A DNA stretch of 64,000 nucleotides from Ruminococcus flavefaciens. Lineage in GTDB: Bacteria > Bacillota > Clostridia > Oscillospirales > Ruminococcaceae. The notes beneath the pieces were generated by a model. It saw nothing but the letters and a program-made list of their open reading frames with translations. It made no database searches and was not told the origin of the DNA. The DNA lies in the NCBI RefSeq assembly GCF_900119075.1, contig NZ_FPIP01000003.1, positions 313,100 to 377,099 on the forward strand, given 5' to 3'. The position numbers and the translations under genes are program-made. Positions 42,708 to 51,249 of the stretch are shown here, piece by piece. How positions within the stretch are numbered: the stretch's first letter is position 1; every line of letters begins with the position of its first letter.

Positions 42708-43434
42708 TCTCTTTCACCACCCTTTCAAAAACGTTCTCGAGATTAGGCGCTTCGTAGCGAGCCTTGAGCTCCTCTGGGCGGCCTGTCACCATTAAGTGAC
42801 CTTTTGAGATGATGCCGACTCTGTCGGAAACAAACTCTATCTCGAGCATATTATGTGATGAGAGAAGGAAGGACATACCCTCTTCTGCTGCAAGTCTTTT
42901 TATCATTTTGCGTATCTCGATAGCGTTGAGAACGTCGAGACCGCTTGTAGGCTCGTCAAGGATAGCGAGCTTTGGTTTTGTCATAACAGCTCTCGCGAGG
43001 AGAAGCTTGCGTATCATACCGCGGCTGTAGCTGCCGATCTTGTCGTTCAGTCTGTCGCCGAGACCGCATATTTCCTTGGCGCGGTCAACGTATGAATTGA
43101 GTTTATCTAAATCTGATGTAAAAAGTCCTGCCATAAAACGCAGGTACTTGATACCTGTCATCTGCTTGTAAGCGCCTGCCTCATCGGGAAGATATGTGAT
43201 ACATTCCCTTACCTTTTCAGGAGCTTTTATAATGCTGTGACCTGCGACAAGAGCGTCGCCTGCCGTTGGTGTAAGCAGAGTTGAGATCATTCTGATAGTA
43301 GTAGTCTTTCCGGCGCCGTTGGGACCGATAAGAGCAAATATCTCGCCCTCGGCAATTTCAAAGGAGACTTTGTCTGCTGCAAGCACTTTTGAGTACTGCT
43401 TGGAGAGTTCCTTTACTTCGAGTACGTTTGCCAA
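42694..43434 (-). CDS. ABC transporter ATPase (NatA-like)
   Basis: A 246-residue ATPase: Walker A GPNGAGKTT, signature degenerate as YSRGM, Walker B LAILDEPTSGLD, switch His in SSHNMLE. The upstream in-frame ATG at 43545 cannot be used because the promoter at 43493-43521 lies downstream of it. No other ATG occurs before the conserved N-terminus, so the TTG at 43434, 8 nt after GGGAGAG, is the probable start. First gene of the operon. Confidence 0.9.
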   Translation of the reverse strand: MANVLEVKELSKQYSKVLAADKVSFEIAEGEIFALIGPNGAGKTTTIRMISTLLTPTAGDALVAGHSIIKAPEKVRECITYLPDEAGAYKQMTGIKYLRFMAGLFTSDLDKLNSYVDRAKEICGLGDRLNDKIGSYSRGMIRKLLLARAVMTKPKLAILDEPTSGLDVLNAIEIRKMIKRLAAEEGMSFLLSSHNMLEIEFVSDRVGIISKGHLMVTGRPEELKARYEAPNLENVFERVVKENEVH

Positions 43435-43492
43435 AAATATCTCTCCCTGTAAACAAAATATAGTAGTATTTCTTATGCTTTTCTCTACTAAT

Positions 43493-43521
43493 ATCATATC
43501 ATATAACCGGGCATATGTCAA
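43493..43521 (-). promoter_or_regulatory. Promoter of NatAB-like operon
   Basis: On the minus strand: -35 TTGACA, 17-bp spacer, -10 TATGAT. Leader of about 50 nt to the TTG start. Confidence 0.85.
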
Positions 43522-43728
43522 TACAAATTGTAGAAACGGGAGCAAATTTTACACTCTATTAATAATTTGGAAATTGGCACGTCCAATTTTAAAAATCAGG
43601 GGCAAAAAACTGGAGCAACTTACAGTTTATTTTTCTTCCCATTGTACAGTATTATCATAAAAACGGGTGATTAAGCTAAATTATGAGTGGTAAAAAATAT
43701 TATTTATATTTCAAAAACAGCCATTTTC

Positions 43729-43757
43729 TTGACATTGTACTATAAATTTGTTATACT
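43729..43757 (+). promoter_or_regulatory. Promoter of second importer locus
   Basis: -35 TTGACA, 17-bp spacer, -10 TATACT; transcription would start near 43764, just before a structured leader. The 200 bp between this and the NatA promoter are AT-rich and unremarkable. Confidence 0.85.
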
Positions 43758-43763
43758 GATTTT

Positions 43764-43834
43764 TGAAGAATATGTACAGTCCGCTAAGTCAGCGGCAGGA
43801 CTGTCGGTGCGCATAAACTGCGCTTTTTTATTTG
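43764..43834 (+). promoter_or_regulatory. Leader with hairpin and intrinsic terminator (possible attenuator)
   Basis: Hairpin ACAGT-CCGCT-loop-AGCGG-CAGG-ACTGT (43776-43804) is followed at once by GCGCA-TAAAC-TGCGC with T6 (43810-43830), a complete terminator upstream of the first gene. A terminator this close behind a consensus promoter implies premature termination under some condition. It matches no riboswitch class I recognise. Confidence 0.55.
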
Positions 43835-43857
43835 TATAAAAGGTGGTGAGGTCGGAG

Positions 43858-46794
43858 ATGAACAGGTTGCTGCGCAGATTTGCCGCAGGAGCTTTTGCAC
43901 TTGCTGTGGGAGCACAGGCGGCATTGGGCTCAGCTTCGGCTCTTGCTGCCGAAAATACCGTATCTGCGGAGACTGCGGCTGCTATGGCGAGGGACTATTA
44001 TAATATAGAAGCTCCCGACGAGGAAGTGCTGTCCTACAGCGAATATTATGATATGTATTCCGACAAGCGAAGCTCCAAGAGTGAGATATTCATCAGCGCC
44101 GCGGACTTCAAAACTGCTGAAAACGGCGATATCACCACAGGCAGCTTCACCGACGACAGCGGAGAGAGCCGCAGTGATGTGCTTCTCTGGAACAGCGCAG
44201 AGGGCGAGGTGACCTACGAATTTGAGGTCAGAGAGGCAGGAAAATACTGCATAGAGACAAGCTACTGCCCCATGATATCCACAAGCTCGGATATAGAGCT
44301 GAAAATGACGATAGACGGCATACAGCCCTATGATACGGCTTCAAGGCTGAAGCTGAGCCGTGTATGGGTAAACGAGCGCGATATCTACACGGATATACGC
44401 GGAAATCAGGTGCGTCCCTCGCAGGTACAGCGGACTATGTGGCAGGACTGCTTTTTCGGGGACGTGGACGGGCTTTTCAGCGAGCCCCTGTTCGTTTATC
44501 TTGAAGAGGGCAGACATGAGCTGAGCTTTACCTCCGAGAGAGCGCAGCTCGCCATTGAGAGCTTTACATTGAAAGCTCCCGAAAAGCTGCCCGCATACAG
44601 CGAATATGCGGCTTCTGCGGGAGCTGACATGACAGTTGAGGGGACTCCCTCGGCAAGCTTTAAAATAGAGGGCGAGAGTGCGGCTTACAAGTCCGACGCC
44701 ACCCTTTACCCTACATACGACAACAGCAGCTACCTTGTATCACCCTCCGATCCGCGTAAAATGGTTTACAACACCCTTGGCAGCGGCAGCTGGAAAAAGG
44801 CGCTCCAGACCGTAACATGGGAGATACCCGAGGACAAAGTCGGGGCAGGGGGCTGGTACAAAATAGGAATAAAAGCCCGTCAGGATCAGATACGCGGCTT
44901 TGACTCCAACAGGCGTATATATATCGACGGTAAAGTCCCGTGTGCAGAGCTGGATCGTGTGAAGTTCAGCTACGATACGGACTGGTCAGTGGTCAGTCCC
45001 AAAAGCGGCGGTGAAGACCTGTATATATGGCTTGAGGGCGGAAAAGTCCATACCATATCAATGGAGGCTGTTACGGGAGATATCGGAGAGTACCTACGAA
45101 GCCTTGAAAACGTGGTAAAACAGCTGAATATCTATTACCGCAAGGTGCTGATGATAACAGGTCCCAATCCCGATAAATACACCGATTATTATGTACACGA
45201 GAAGGTACCCGAGCTTGTCGACGTGTTCGATATCCTGTCCATAGACCTGAGAAACGTTCAGCAGGGAATAGAAGCTCTCGGCGGTTCAAAGGGCTCTGAG
45301 GCGGCTGCCCTTGAAAATATGGCGGTAATTCTTGAAAAATGCGTGAAAAAGCCTCTGAGGATACCCGATTATCTCTCTCAGATAAAGGATGGCAGTGCCG
45401 CTTTGTCGGCGTGGCTGAGAGATAACCGCGACCAGCCCTTGGAGGTAGACTATATTGAGTTCGCAACTGCGGACAGGAGCTTCACAAGCTGCGATGAAAA
45501 GCTCGGAAAGTCGCTGAAATTCGGGCTTGACGCCTTTATAGGCTCATTCTTTGAGGACTATACTACGCTTTCAGATGTGACAGGTGAGGAGGCGATAAAC
45601 GTCTGGGTGTCTCTCGGACGCGATCAGGCGCAGGTGGTCAAGGAGATGACCGAGAACCAGTTCATGCAGGAAACAGGCATACCCGTTTCCGTTAACCTTG
45701 TCACGGGCGGTGTGGTCGAGGCTTCACTTGCAGGAAAAGGTCCCGATGTAGCGCTGTTTCTCGGGGGAGAGTTCCCCGTGAACCTTGCCATAAGGGATAT
45801 GCTTGTGGATATGTCAAAGTTCGAGGACTTTGACGAGGTAAAGGGGCGTTTCCAGCCCAATGCCACTACGCAGTACACATATAACGGCGGTTGTTACGGA
45901 CTGCCCATAAGCCAGTCCTTCCCCATGATGTTCTACCGCACCGATGTTCTCACGGAGCTTGGCTATACCTCGCCCCCCGAGACATGGGACGAGCTCAGGG
46001 ATATGCTTCCTGCATTGCAGAGAAACTATATGTCCGTGGGACTTGTGCTGCCGCCAAATAATATCTCTCCTGCAACGGAGACAGGTCATACCTTTGCCCT
46101 GCTCATGCTGCAAAAGGGGAAGAACTACTACAATGATACGCAGACTGCGTCTGCCTTTGATTCGGTAGAAGCGGTGCAGTCCTTTGAGGAGTGGACGGAC
46201 TTCTATACAAAGTACAGCTTCGAGCAGACCTATGACGCATTCAGCCGATTCCGAACAGGCGAATATCCTATAGTAATTGCAAATTATACGTTTTTCAATC
46301 AGCTAACGGCGGCTTCGCCCGAGATAAACGGCTTGTGGGACTTCTGTCCCGTGCCTGCAACTGCAAGGGCGGACGGAACTTTGTCCCATGCGGCAAATTC
46401 CAACGGCGCAGGAGCTATCATATTCAATAAGGTGAAAAACAAGGAAAACGCATGGAAGTTCGTGAAATGGTTCACGGATACGGATACTCAGGTGCAGTAT
46501 GCGGCGCAGATAGAGGGACTTCTCGGAACTATGGGACGTTTCGATACTGCCAATGTTGAAGCACTTGGACAGCTCTCATGGTCAAAGGACGAGCTGTCGA
46601 GACTCCGCGCACAGCAGAATGAGCTTGCGGAGATACCTGTGACGCCTGCTTCATACGCAGTTACGCGCAATATAATGAATGCGTTCAGAGAAACCATAAA
46701 CGAGCAGAAAAATCCCCGTGATACCCTTATCTGGTACAACAGGGACATAAACGACGAGATTACGCGAAAGCGCAGAAATCTTGGTTTGGACTAA
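43858..46794 (+). CDS. Large secreted solute-binding protein with N-terminal carbohydrate-binding-like domains
   Basis: A 978-residue secreted protein: signal peptide (about 1-33) without a lipobox cysteine; a region (about 70-240) with CBM35/CBM6-like beta-sandwich features (GEVTYEFEVREAGKYCIE, GRHELSF); a second similar region (about 260-410); a helical linker (about 420-520); and a family 1 solute-binding domain (about 570-978) with VWVSLGRDQAQVVKEMTENQFMQETG-type opening, GKGPDVALFLGG and YGLPISQSFPMMFYRTDVL. The missing lipid anchor is odd for a Gram-positive binding protein. GTG codons at 43843 and 43846 are alternatives; the ATG at 43858 best fits AGGTGGTGAGG and the signal peptide. 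Confidence 0.87.
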   Translation: MNRLLRRFAAGAFALAVGAQAALGSASALAAENTVSAETAAAMARDYYNIEAPDEEVLSYSEYYDMYSDKRSSKSEIFISAADFKTAENGDITTGSFTDDSGESRSDVLLWNSAEGEVTYEFEVREAGKYCIETSYCPMISTSSDIELKMTIDGIQPYDTASRLKLSRVWVNERDIYTDIRGNQVRPSQVQRTMWQDCFFGDVDGLFSEPLFVYLEEGRHELSFTSERAQLAIESFTLKAPEKLPAYSEYAASAGADMTVEGTPSASFKIEGESAAYKSDATLYPTYDNSSYLVSPSDPRKMVYNTLGSGSWKKALQTVTWEIPEDKVGAGGWYKIGIKARQDQIRGFDSNRRIYIDGKVPCAELDRVKFSYDTDWSVVSPKSGGEDLYIWLEGGKVHTISMEAVTGDIGEYLRSLENVVKQLNIYYRKVLMITGPNPDKYTDYYVHEKVPELVDVFDILSIDLRNVQQGIEALGGSKGSEAAALENMAVILEKCVKKPLRIPDYLSQIKDGSAALSAWLRDNRDQPLEVDYIEFATADRSFTSCDEKLGKSLKFGLDAFIGSFFEDYTTLSDVTGEEAINVWVSLGRDQAQVVKEMTENQFMQETGIPVSVNLVTGGVVEASLAGKGPDVALFLGGEFPVNLAIRDMLVDMSKFEDFDEVKGRFQPNATTQYTYNGGCYGLPISQSFPMMFYRTDVLTELGYTSPPETWDELRDMLPALQRNYMSVGLVLPPNNISPATETGHTFALLMLQKGKNYYNDTQTASAFDSVEAVQSFEEWTDFYTKYSFEQTYDAFSRFRTGEYPIVIANYTFFNQLTAASPEINGLWDFCPVPATARADGTLSHAANSNGAGAIIFNKVKNKENAWKFVKWFTDTDTQVQYAAQIEGLLGTMGRFDTANVEALGQLSWSKDELSRLRAQQNELAEIPVTPASYAVTRNIMNAFRETINEQKNPRDTLIWYNRDINDEITRKRRNLGLD

Positions 46795-47120
46795 TAAGCC
46801 GTTAGCCCTTAGCTGGTCAGTTGGCAGAGCCTATGAATGGGATTCCAAAGGGACTGTGTTCCTTTGGTCAGGTCAAGGGTTACTCCCCACGGTGTGGGGA
46901 GATGTCGCAAAGCGACAAAGGGGACGGACCCGATTAGGGGGACAGCCCTTGCGGGGTTCGGGGCAGAGCCCCGAATACGACAGGCGCCTCGCAAAGGGTG
47001 AATTGAAAAACAGTCCGGTGGACTGTTTTTCAAGAGGGAACGCCTTGCAAGAGAAGGCGTTCCCTTAACGGGCGTCGAAACGCCGCCCCTACAATCGCAA
47101 CAGGAAGGAGTGTGAGAAAA
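46795..47120. repeat. Mosaic of consecutive hairpin repeats
   Basis: A 326-bp insert between the binding protein and permease genes built of back-to-back palindromes: TCCCCACGGTGTGGGGA (46881-46897), TGTCGCAAAGCGACA, GGGGTTCGGGGCAGAGCCCC, TTGAAAAACAGTCC/GGACTGTTTTTCAA, GGGAACGCCTT/AAGGCGTTCCC, and a reversed GTAGGGG palindrome at 47069-47093. No gene; the ORFs here are by-products of the repeats. Confidence 0.75.
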
Positions 47121-48047
47121 ATGGCAGTCAATGCAAAGGAGTCCCAAAAGGGCAGGAAAGGCGAGCTTTGGCGTGATATCAAGCGCAATAAAGCCTGTTA
47201 CGGCATGATAGCTCCCTTTATGATATTTTTCATTGTGTTTACGGTAGTGCCCGTGCTTATGTCCCTGCCTATGGGCTTTACGGACTTCGACATGGTAAGA
47301 CCGCCTAAGTTCGTTGGACTTTCCAATTTCACCACACTTTTCCTTTCGGACAAGATTTTCATACGCTCCATAAGGGTGACTATCGTTTTTGCCCTGCTCA
47401 CAGGACCTGTCAGCTACGTGCTGTGTTTCCTGCTGGCTTGGCTCATAAACGAGATGAACCCCAAGCTAAAAGCCATATTCACGCTTATATTCTACGCGCC
47501 CTCAATGGCGAATGTGTATACCGTCTGGCAGCTTATCTTCAGCGGCGATATGAACGGCTATGCTAACTCTTTCCTCATAAATCTGGGATTCATCACAAAG
47601 CCCATACAGTGGCTCACCGACGGACGCTACGTACTCGGAGTCACCATAGCGGTACAGCTGTGGATATCTCTCGGAGCAGGATTCCTCGCGCTTCGTGCAG
47701 GATTCCAGAATATAGACCGCTCCATGTACGAGGCGGCGGCTATCGAGGGCATTCGCACAAAATGGCAGGAGCTCATTTACATCGTTATCCCCTCAATGGG
47801 ACCTCAGCTCATGTTTGCGGCGGTAATGCAGATAGTCAGCTCCTTTACCGCAGGCACAGTTGCACAGAATCTTGTGGGCTTCCCGAGTACGGACTACAAG
47901 GCTCATACTATAATGACTCACGCCTTCGACTACGGCTGGCAGCGCTTTGAAATGGGCTATGCTTCGGCAATATGCATGATACTGTTCATTGCCATGTTCC
48001 TCTGCAACAAGCTCATAGCCAAGGTGCTGGGCAAATATATGGACTAA
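47121..48047 (+). CDS. Sugar-type ABC permease, first pair (MalF family)
   Basis: A 308-residue six-helix CUT1 permease; EAA loop YEAAAIEGIRTKWQELIYI at about residues 206-224. Preceded by AAGGAG; the ATG at 47121 is chosen over a GTG at 47112 that abuts that site. Closely followed by its partner permease. It presumably works with the large binding protein upstream, since no other binding protein lies closer. Confidence 0.92.
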   Translation: MAVNAKESQKGRKGELWRDIKRNKACYGMIAPFMIFFIVFTVVPVLMSLPMGFTDFDMVRPPKFVGLSNFTTLFLSDKIFIRSIRVTIVFALLTGPVSYVLCFLLAWLINEMNPKLKAIFTLIFYAPSMANVYTVWQLIFSGDMNGYANSFLINLGFITKPIQWLTDGRYVLGVTIAVQLWISLGAGFLALRAGFQNIDRSMYEAAAIEGIRTKWQELIYIVIPSMGPQLMFAAVMQIVSSFTAGTVAQNLVGFPSTDYKAHTIMTHAFDYGWQRFEMGYASAICMILFIAMFLCNKLIAKVLGKYMD

Positions 48048-48059
48048 GGGGGCGGAGCT

Positions 48060-48938
48060 TTGGCGAATGTAGATACAGTGAAGCTTCGCGCTTCAAACAG
48101 ACAGGCAGGCAGAAAAATAGGCGGCAGTGTGTTCATATTTATAATACTGACCGTCCTTGGACTTTTCATGGCTCTGCCCATATATCTCACGGTAGTAATG
48201 TCAATAAAGCCTGTGGAGGAGCTCTTTGTGTTCCCACCCAAGCTTTATGCCGTAAGACCTACTCTTGACAATTTCAGCGATATGTTCAGAGTGCTCCGAC
48301 AGAACCGAGTGCCGTTCTCGCGCTATGTGTTCAACAGCGTGTTCGTAACGGCGGCGGTTACGGTTTTGCAGTGCTTTTTCTCGTCAATGGCGGCGTTTGT
48401 GCTGGCAAAGTGCAAATTCCCCGGCAGCAAGCTCATAAACGGGCTGATAGTAGTGGCGCTCCTTTACCAGAGCAGCGTCATATACATAATGCAGTACATC
48501 GTTATGGCGAAGTTACACATGATAGACACTTATATGGCACTGATATTCCCTGCAATTGCTTCGCCTATGGGGCTTTTCCTCATGCGGCAGTCAATAAGTC
48601 AGGTGCCCGACGCCATGATAGAAGCCGCAAAGGTGGACGGAGCAGGACTTTTCCGCATATGCTGGCAGATAGTAATGCCCAATCAGAAGCCTGCCCTCAT
48701 GACATTGATAATATTCGCATTTCAGGGCGCATGGAATATCCAGACAGGCTCGGTAGTTCTCAAGGAGCAGTATAAGACTCTGCCTACGGTAGTTTCGCAG
48801 GCGGCTGCCTCGGGACTTGCGAGAGCAGGCGTTGCCATGGCGGCAGCGGTGTTCCTGCTGATACCGCCGATACTCATATTCATGCTGGCACAGCGGCAGG
48901 TCATCGAAACTATGGCACATTCGGGCATTAAAGAGTGA
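48060..48938 (+). CDS. Sugar-type ABC permease, first pair (MalG family)
   Basis: A 292-residue partner permease; EAA loop MIEAAKVDGAGLFRICWQI at about residues 186-204. Start is TTG at 48060, 8 nt after AAGGGGG; no ATG fits the conserved N-terminus. Gap to the previous gene is 12 nt. Confidence 0.91.
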   Translation: MANVDTVKLRASNRQAGRKIGGSVFIFIILTVLGLFMALPIYLTVVMSIKPVEELFVFPPKLYAVRPTLDNFSDMFRVLRQNRVPFSRYVFNSVFVTAAVTVLQCFFSSMAAFVLAKCKFPGSKLINGLIVVALLYQSSVIYIMQYIVMAKLHMIDTYMALIFPAIASPMGLFLMRQSISQVPDAMIEAAKVDGAGLFRICWQIVMPNQKPALMTLIIFAFQGAWNIQTGSVVLKEQYKTLPTVVSQAAASGLARAGVAMAAAVFLLIPPILIFMLAQRQVIETMAHSGIKE

Positions 48939-49116
48939 TTAGTGCATAGTGATCAGTGATTAGTAGGGGCGGCGTTCCGCCGCCCGTGTCTTGTGAAATA
49001 ATTATAAATGACTGTATGTAGGGGCGCACATTGTGCGCCCGAAAGCTAAAGTCGAAAACGGGCGAACACTGTTCGCCCCTACAAGCTAACGGCTGCAAAG
49101 AAAGGAAGTGAAGCAA
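48939..49116. repeat. Three GTAGGGG palindromes within the operon
   Basis: After a GTGATTAGTGCATAGTGATC tract come copies at 48963-48986 and 49018-49041 (forward) and 49059-49082 (reverse), with stems GGGCGGCG, GGGCGCACA and GGGCGAACA. They separate the permease pair from the NHL/TPR gene; no terminator T-tract is present, so read-through is expected. Confidence 0.85.
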
Positions 49117-50619
49117 ATGAAGTCAAAACTGAAAAGATGTATCACGGCTATTGCTGCATTTGCTGCACTTGCTTCTCTCGGCGTATCCTCGGCAGCAGCC
49201 GAGGGCGCTCCCTATGAAAGCTACAACTACGACCGCTGGGGGGACGCTATCCCTTCACAGGCAGGCTATCTCCCTGACCGCACTGTCTCGGGCATTGACC
49301 TCGGTGTCGGAGCTTTTGACAGTCCCGACGATATCTTCTTTGACAGCAACGGACTGCTCTATATCGCAGATACGGGCAATAACCGCATAGTTGTTACCGA
49401 TAAGGACTTCGGCGGCGCAGAGCGTATTTACGACCGCTTCACCATGCCCGACGGTTCCGAGACTGTCCTCAAACAGCCTATGGGAGTCTATGTTTCGGCG
49501 GAAAAGGGGCTTATCTACATTGCGGACACGGAAAACTCCCGTATCCTTGTCTCGGATATGGAGGGCAATGTTCAGCAGGTGATGACAAAGCCTCAGACCG
49601 ATGTCTACGACCAGAAGCGTACTTTTCTGCCTCAGCGCGTGGTTGCGGACAAGGCAGGCAATGTTTATACAGTTCTCGGCAATATCACCACGGGAGCCGC
49701 TATGTTCTCACCAGAGGGCGAATTTATGGGCTTTTACGGAGCAAACCGTGTTGAGCCCACCGCTAAGATAGTCAGCGACCACTTCCGCGGACTTTTCATG
49801 TCCGACGAGAAGAAAGCCAACCGAAAAAGAACAGTTCCCTCGGGAATCACGAGCTTCGATATGGACGGGGAGTTCATATTCACCTGCACCTCGTCCACAA
49901 CTCAGAAAACTGACACCGTCAAGAAGCTCAATGCGGCAGGAAAGAACATTTTTGCCGATAAGGAGCTCTATTTCGGCGACTACAAGCCGATTTACGACGC
50001 AACACAGAACAAGATGTTCTCGCCATCCATGGTTGATATAGATATTTCCGAGGACGGCTGTATAAACTGCCTTGATTTCACAACGGGCAGGGTTTTCCAG
50101 TACGACGAGGAGTGCAATCTTCTTTTCATTACGGGAGCTGTTGCCAAGCAGACAGGCGGCTTCGACCATGCAGCGGCTGTGGAGTCCTGCGGCGATAAGC
50201 TGTACGTCCTCGACTCCTCAAAGGACACAATAACTGTATTCAGGGAGACCTCATTCGGAAGTATCGTCCATGAGGCGGCTTCACTATATAATGACGGCTA
50301 TTATGAAGAAGCACTCGGACCGTGGCAGGAAGTACTCAAGCGCGACGGAAACTACCGCAGGGCATATGTGGGCGTAGCTTCGGCGCTTCTGCGAAAGGGC
50401 GACTACAAGGGCGCTATGAAGTACGCAAAGCTTGCGGACGCAGGTGACATATACAACAAGGCTTTCGAGGGCAGGCGCAGGGAGTTCCTTAAAGAGAACT
50501 TCACAGCTATAGCGGCTTTGCTTGTTATCGGCATAGGCGGACTGATAGTTGTCGGAAAATACAGAAAAAAACGCGGAACTGCGGTAAAGACTGAGAAAAA
50601 GGAGGCGGAGCAGCTATGA
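49117..50619 (+). CDS. NHL-repeat/TPR protein with C-terminal membrane anchor
   Basis: A 500-residue extracytoplasmic protein: signal peptide (about 1-28), an NHL-type beta-propeller (about 60-390; repeats such as PDDIFFDSNGLLYIADTGNNRI and KGLIYIADTENSRILV), two TPR-like helical repeats (about 395-450; LYNDGYYEEALGPWQEVLKRDG), one membrane helix (about 466-486) and a basic cytoplasmic tail. Starting codon is the ATG at 49117 after AAAGGAAG. The propeller-plus-TPR layout suggests a docking platform on the outer face of the membrane. It is translationally coupled to the Yip1 gene. Confidence 0.87.
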   Translation: MKSKLKRCITAIAAFAALASLGVSSAAAEGAPYESYNYDRWGDAIPSQAGYLPDRTVSGIDLGVGAFDSPDDIFFDSNGLLYIADTGNNRIVVTDKDFGGAERIYDRFTMPDGSETVLKQPMGVYVSAEKGLIYIADTENSRILVSDMEGNVQQVMTKPQTDVYDQKRTFLPQRVVADKAGNVYTVLGNITTGAAMFSPEGEFMGFYGANRVEPTAKIVSDHFRGLFMSDEKKANRKRTVPSGITSFDMDGEFIFTCTSSTTQKTDTVKKLNAAGKNIFADKELYFGDYKPIYDATQNKMFSPSMVDIDISEDGCINCLDFTTGRVFQYDEECNLLFITGAVAKQTGGFDHAAAVESCGDKLYVLDSSKDTITVFRETSFGSIVHEAASLYNDGYYEEALGPWQEVLKRDGNYRRAYVGVASALLRKGDYKGAMKYAKLADAGDIYNKAFEGRRREFLKENFTAIAALLVIGIGGLIVVGKYRKKRGTAVKTEKKEAEQL

Positions 50620-51245
50620 TGGAGCTTACTCAGAAGCAGTGGGTAAGACACGCGGTGACTCACCCTGTTGAGGGCTTCGAGGATATGCGCTGGAAAAAGG
50701 CAGGCTCGCTGAAAATAGCCCTGATCGTCATCGTTCTCCTGTTTTTCGGGCAGATAGCCTACGGGCGGCTTTACGGCTTTCAGTTTTATATAAGCTACGA
50801 CAAGACCTTCAATATCGTACCGTATATCGTGCGGAGCTTCGTGCTCTTCGGGGCATGGGTCATCGGCAACTGGTCGGTGTGCACTCTCCTTGACGGCGAG
50901 GGAACTCTGCGGAATATCTGCGTTTACAGCGCCTATGCGCTGATACCCTATGTGGTACAGCTTTACCTCAACGTCATACTCTCTCATTTTCTCATACGGG
51001 ACGAGTACGTGTTCATGCAGATAATAGAACTCATCGGCGTGGGCTGGACGGCGATATTGCTGTTTTCAGCCATAAAGTCGGTACATCAGTACAGCTTCAA
51101 AAAGACCGTGCTGGCTGTTGTGCTCACGCTGGCGGCGATGTTCATAATGCTGTTCCTGCTGGTTCTCTTTATGTCGCTGATACAGCAGATATTCATCTTC
51201 ATATCCACCGTTTATACGGAGCTTTCCTACAGGGCAAAGGTATAA
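50616..51245 (+). CDS. Yip1-family membrane protein
   Basis: A 209-residue protein with five predicted helices and the Yip1 layout, including the cytosolic start VTHPVEGFEDMRWKKAGS and central helix block (VLFGAWVIGNWSVCTLLDGEGTLRN). Its start overlaps the NHL/TPR stop (ATGA), so the two are made together. Bacterial Yip1 proteins have no firm role; linkage with sugar-permease genes here suggests a structural part of the transport assembly. Confidence 0.85.
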   Translation: MMELTQKQWVRHAVTHPVEGFEDMRWKKAGSLKIALIVIVLLFFGQIAYGRLYGFQFYISYDKTFNIVPYIVRSFVLFGAWVIGNWSVCTLLDGEGTLRNICVYSAYALIPYVVQLYLNVILSHFLIRDEYVFMQIIELIGVGWTAILLFSAIKSVHQYSFKKTVLAVVLTLAAMFIMLFLLVLFMSLIQQIFIFISTVYTELSYRAKV

Positions 51246-51249
51246 GGCT

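Noticed and set aside
43435..43545. Longer NatA-like start at the upstream ATG
   Set aside because: A consensus promoter for the same gene lies inside that extension, so the ATG would not be transcribed.
46781..47068. 95-residue ORF after the large binding protein
   Set aside because: It is a translation of the mosaic of palindromes and starts inside the preceding gene.
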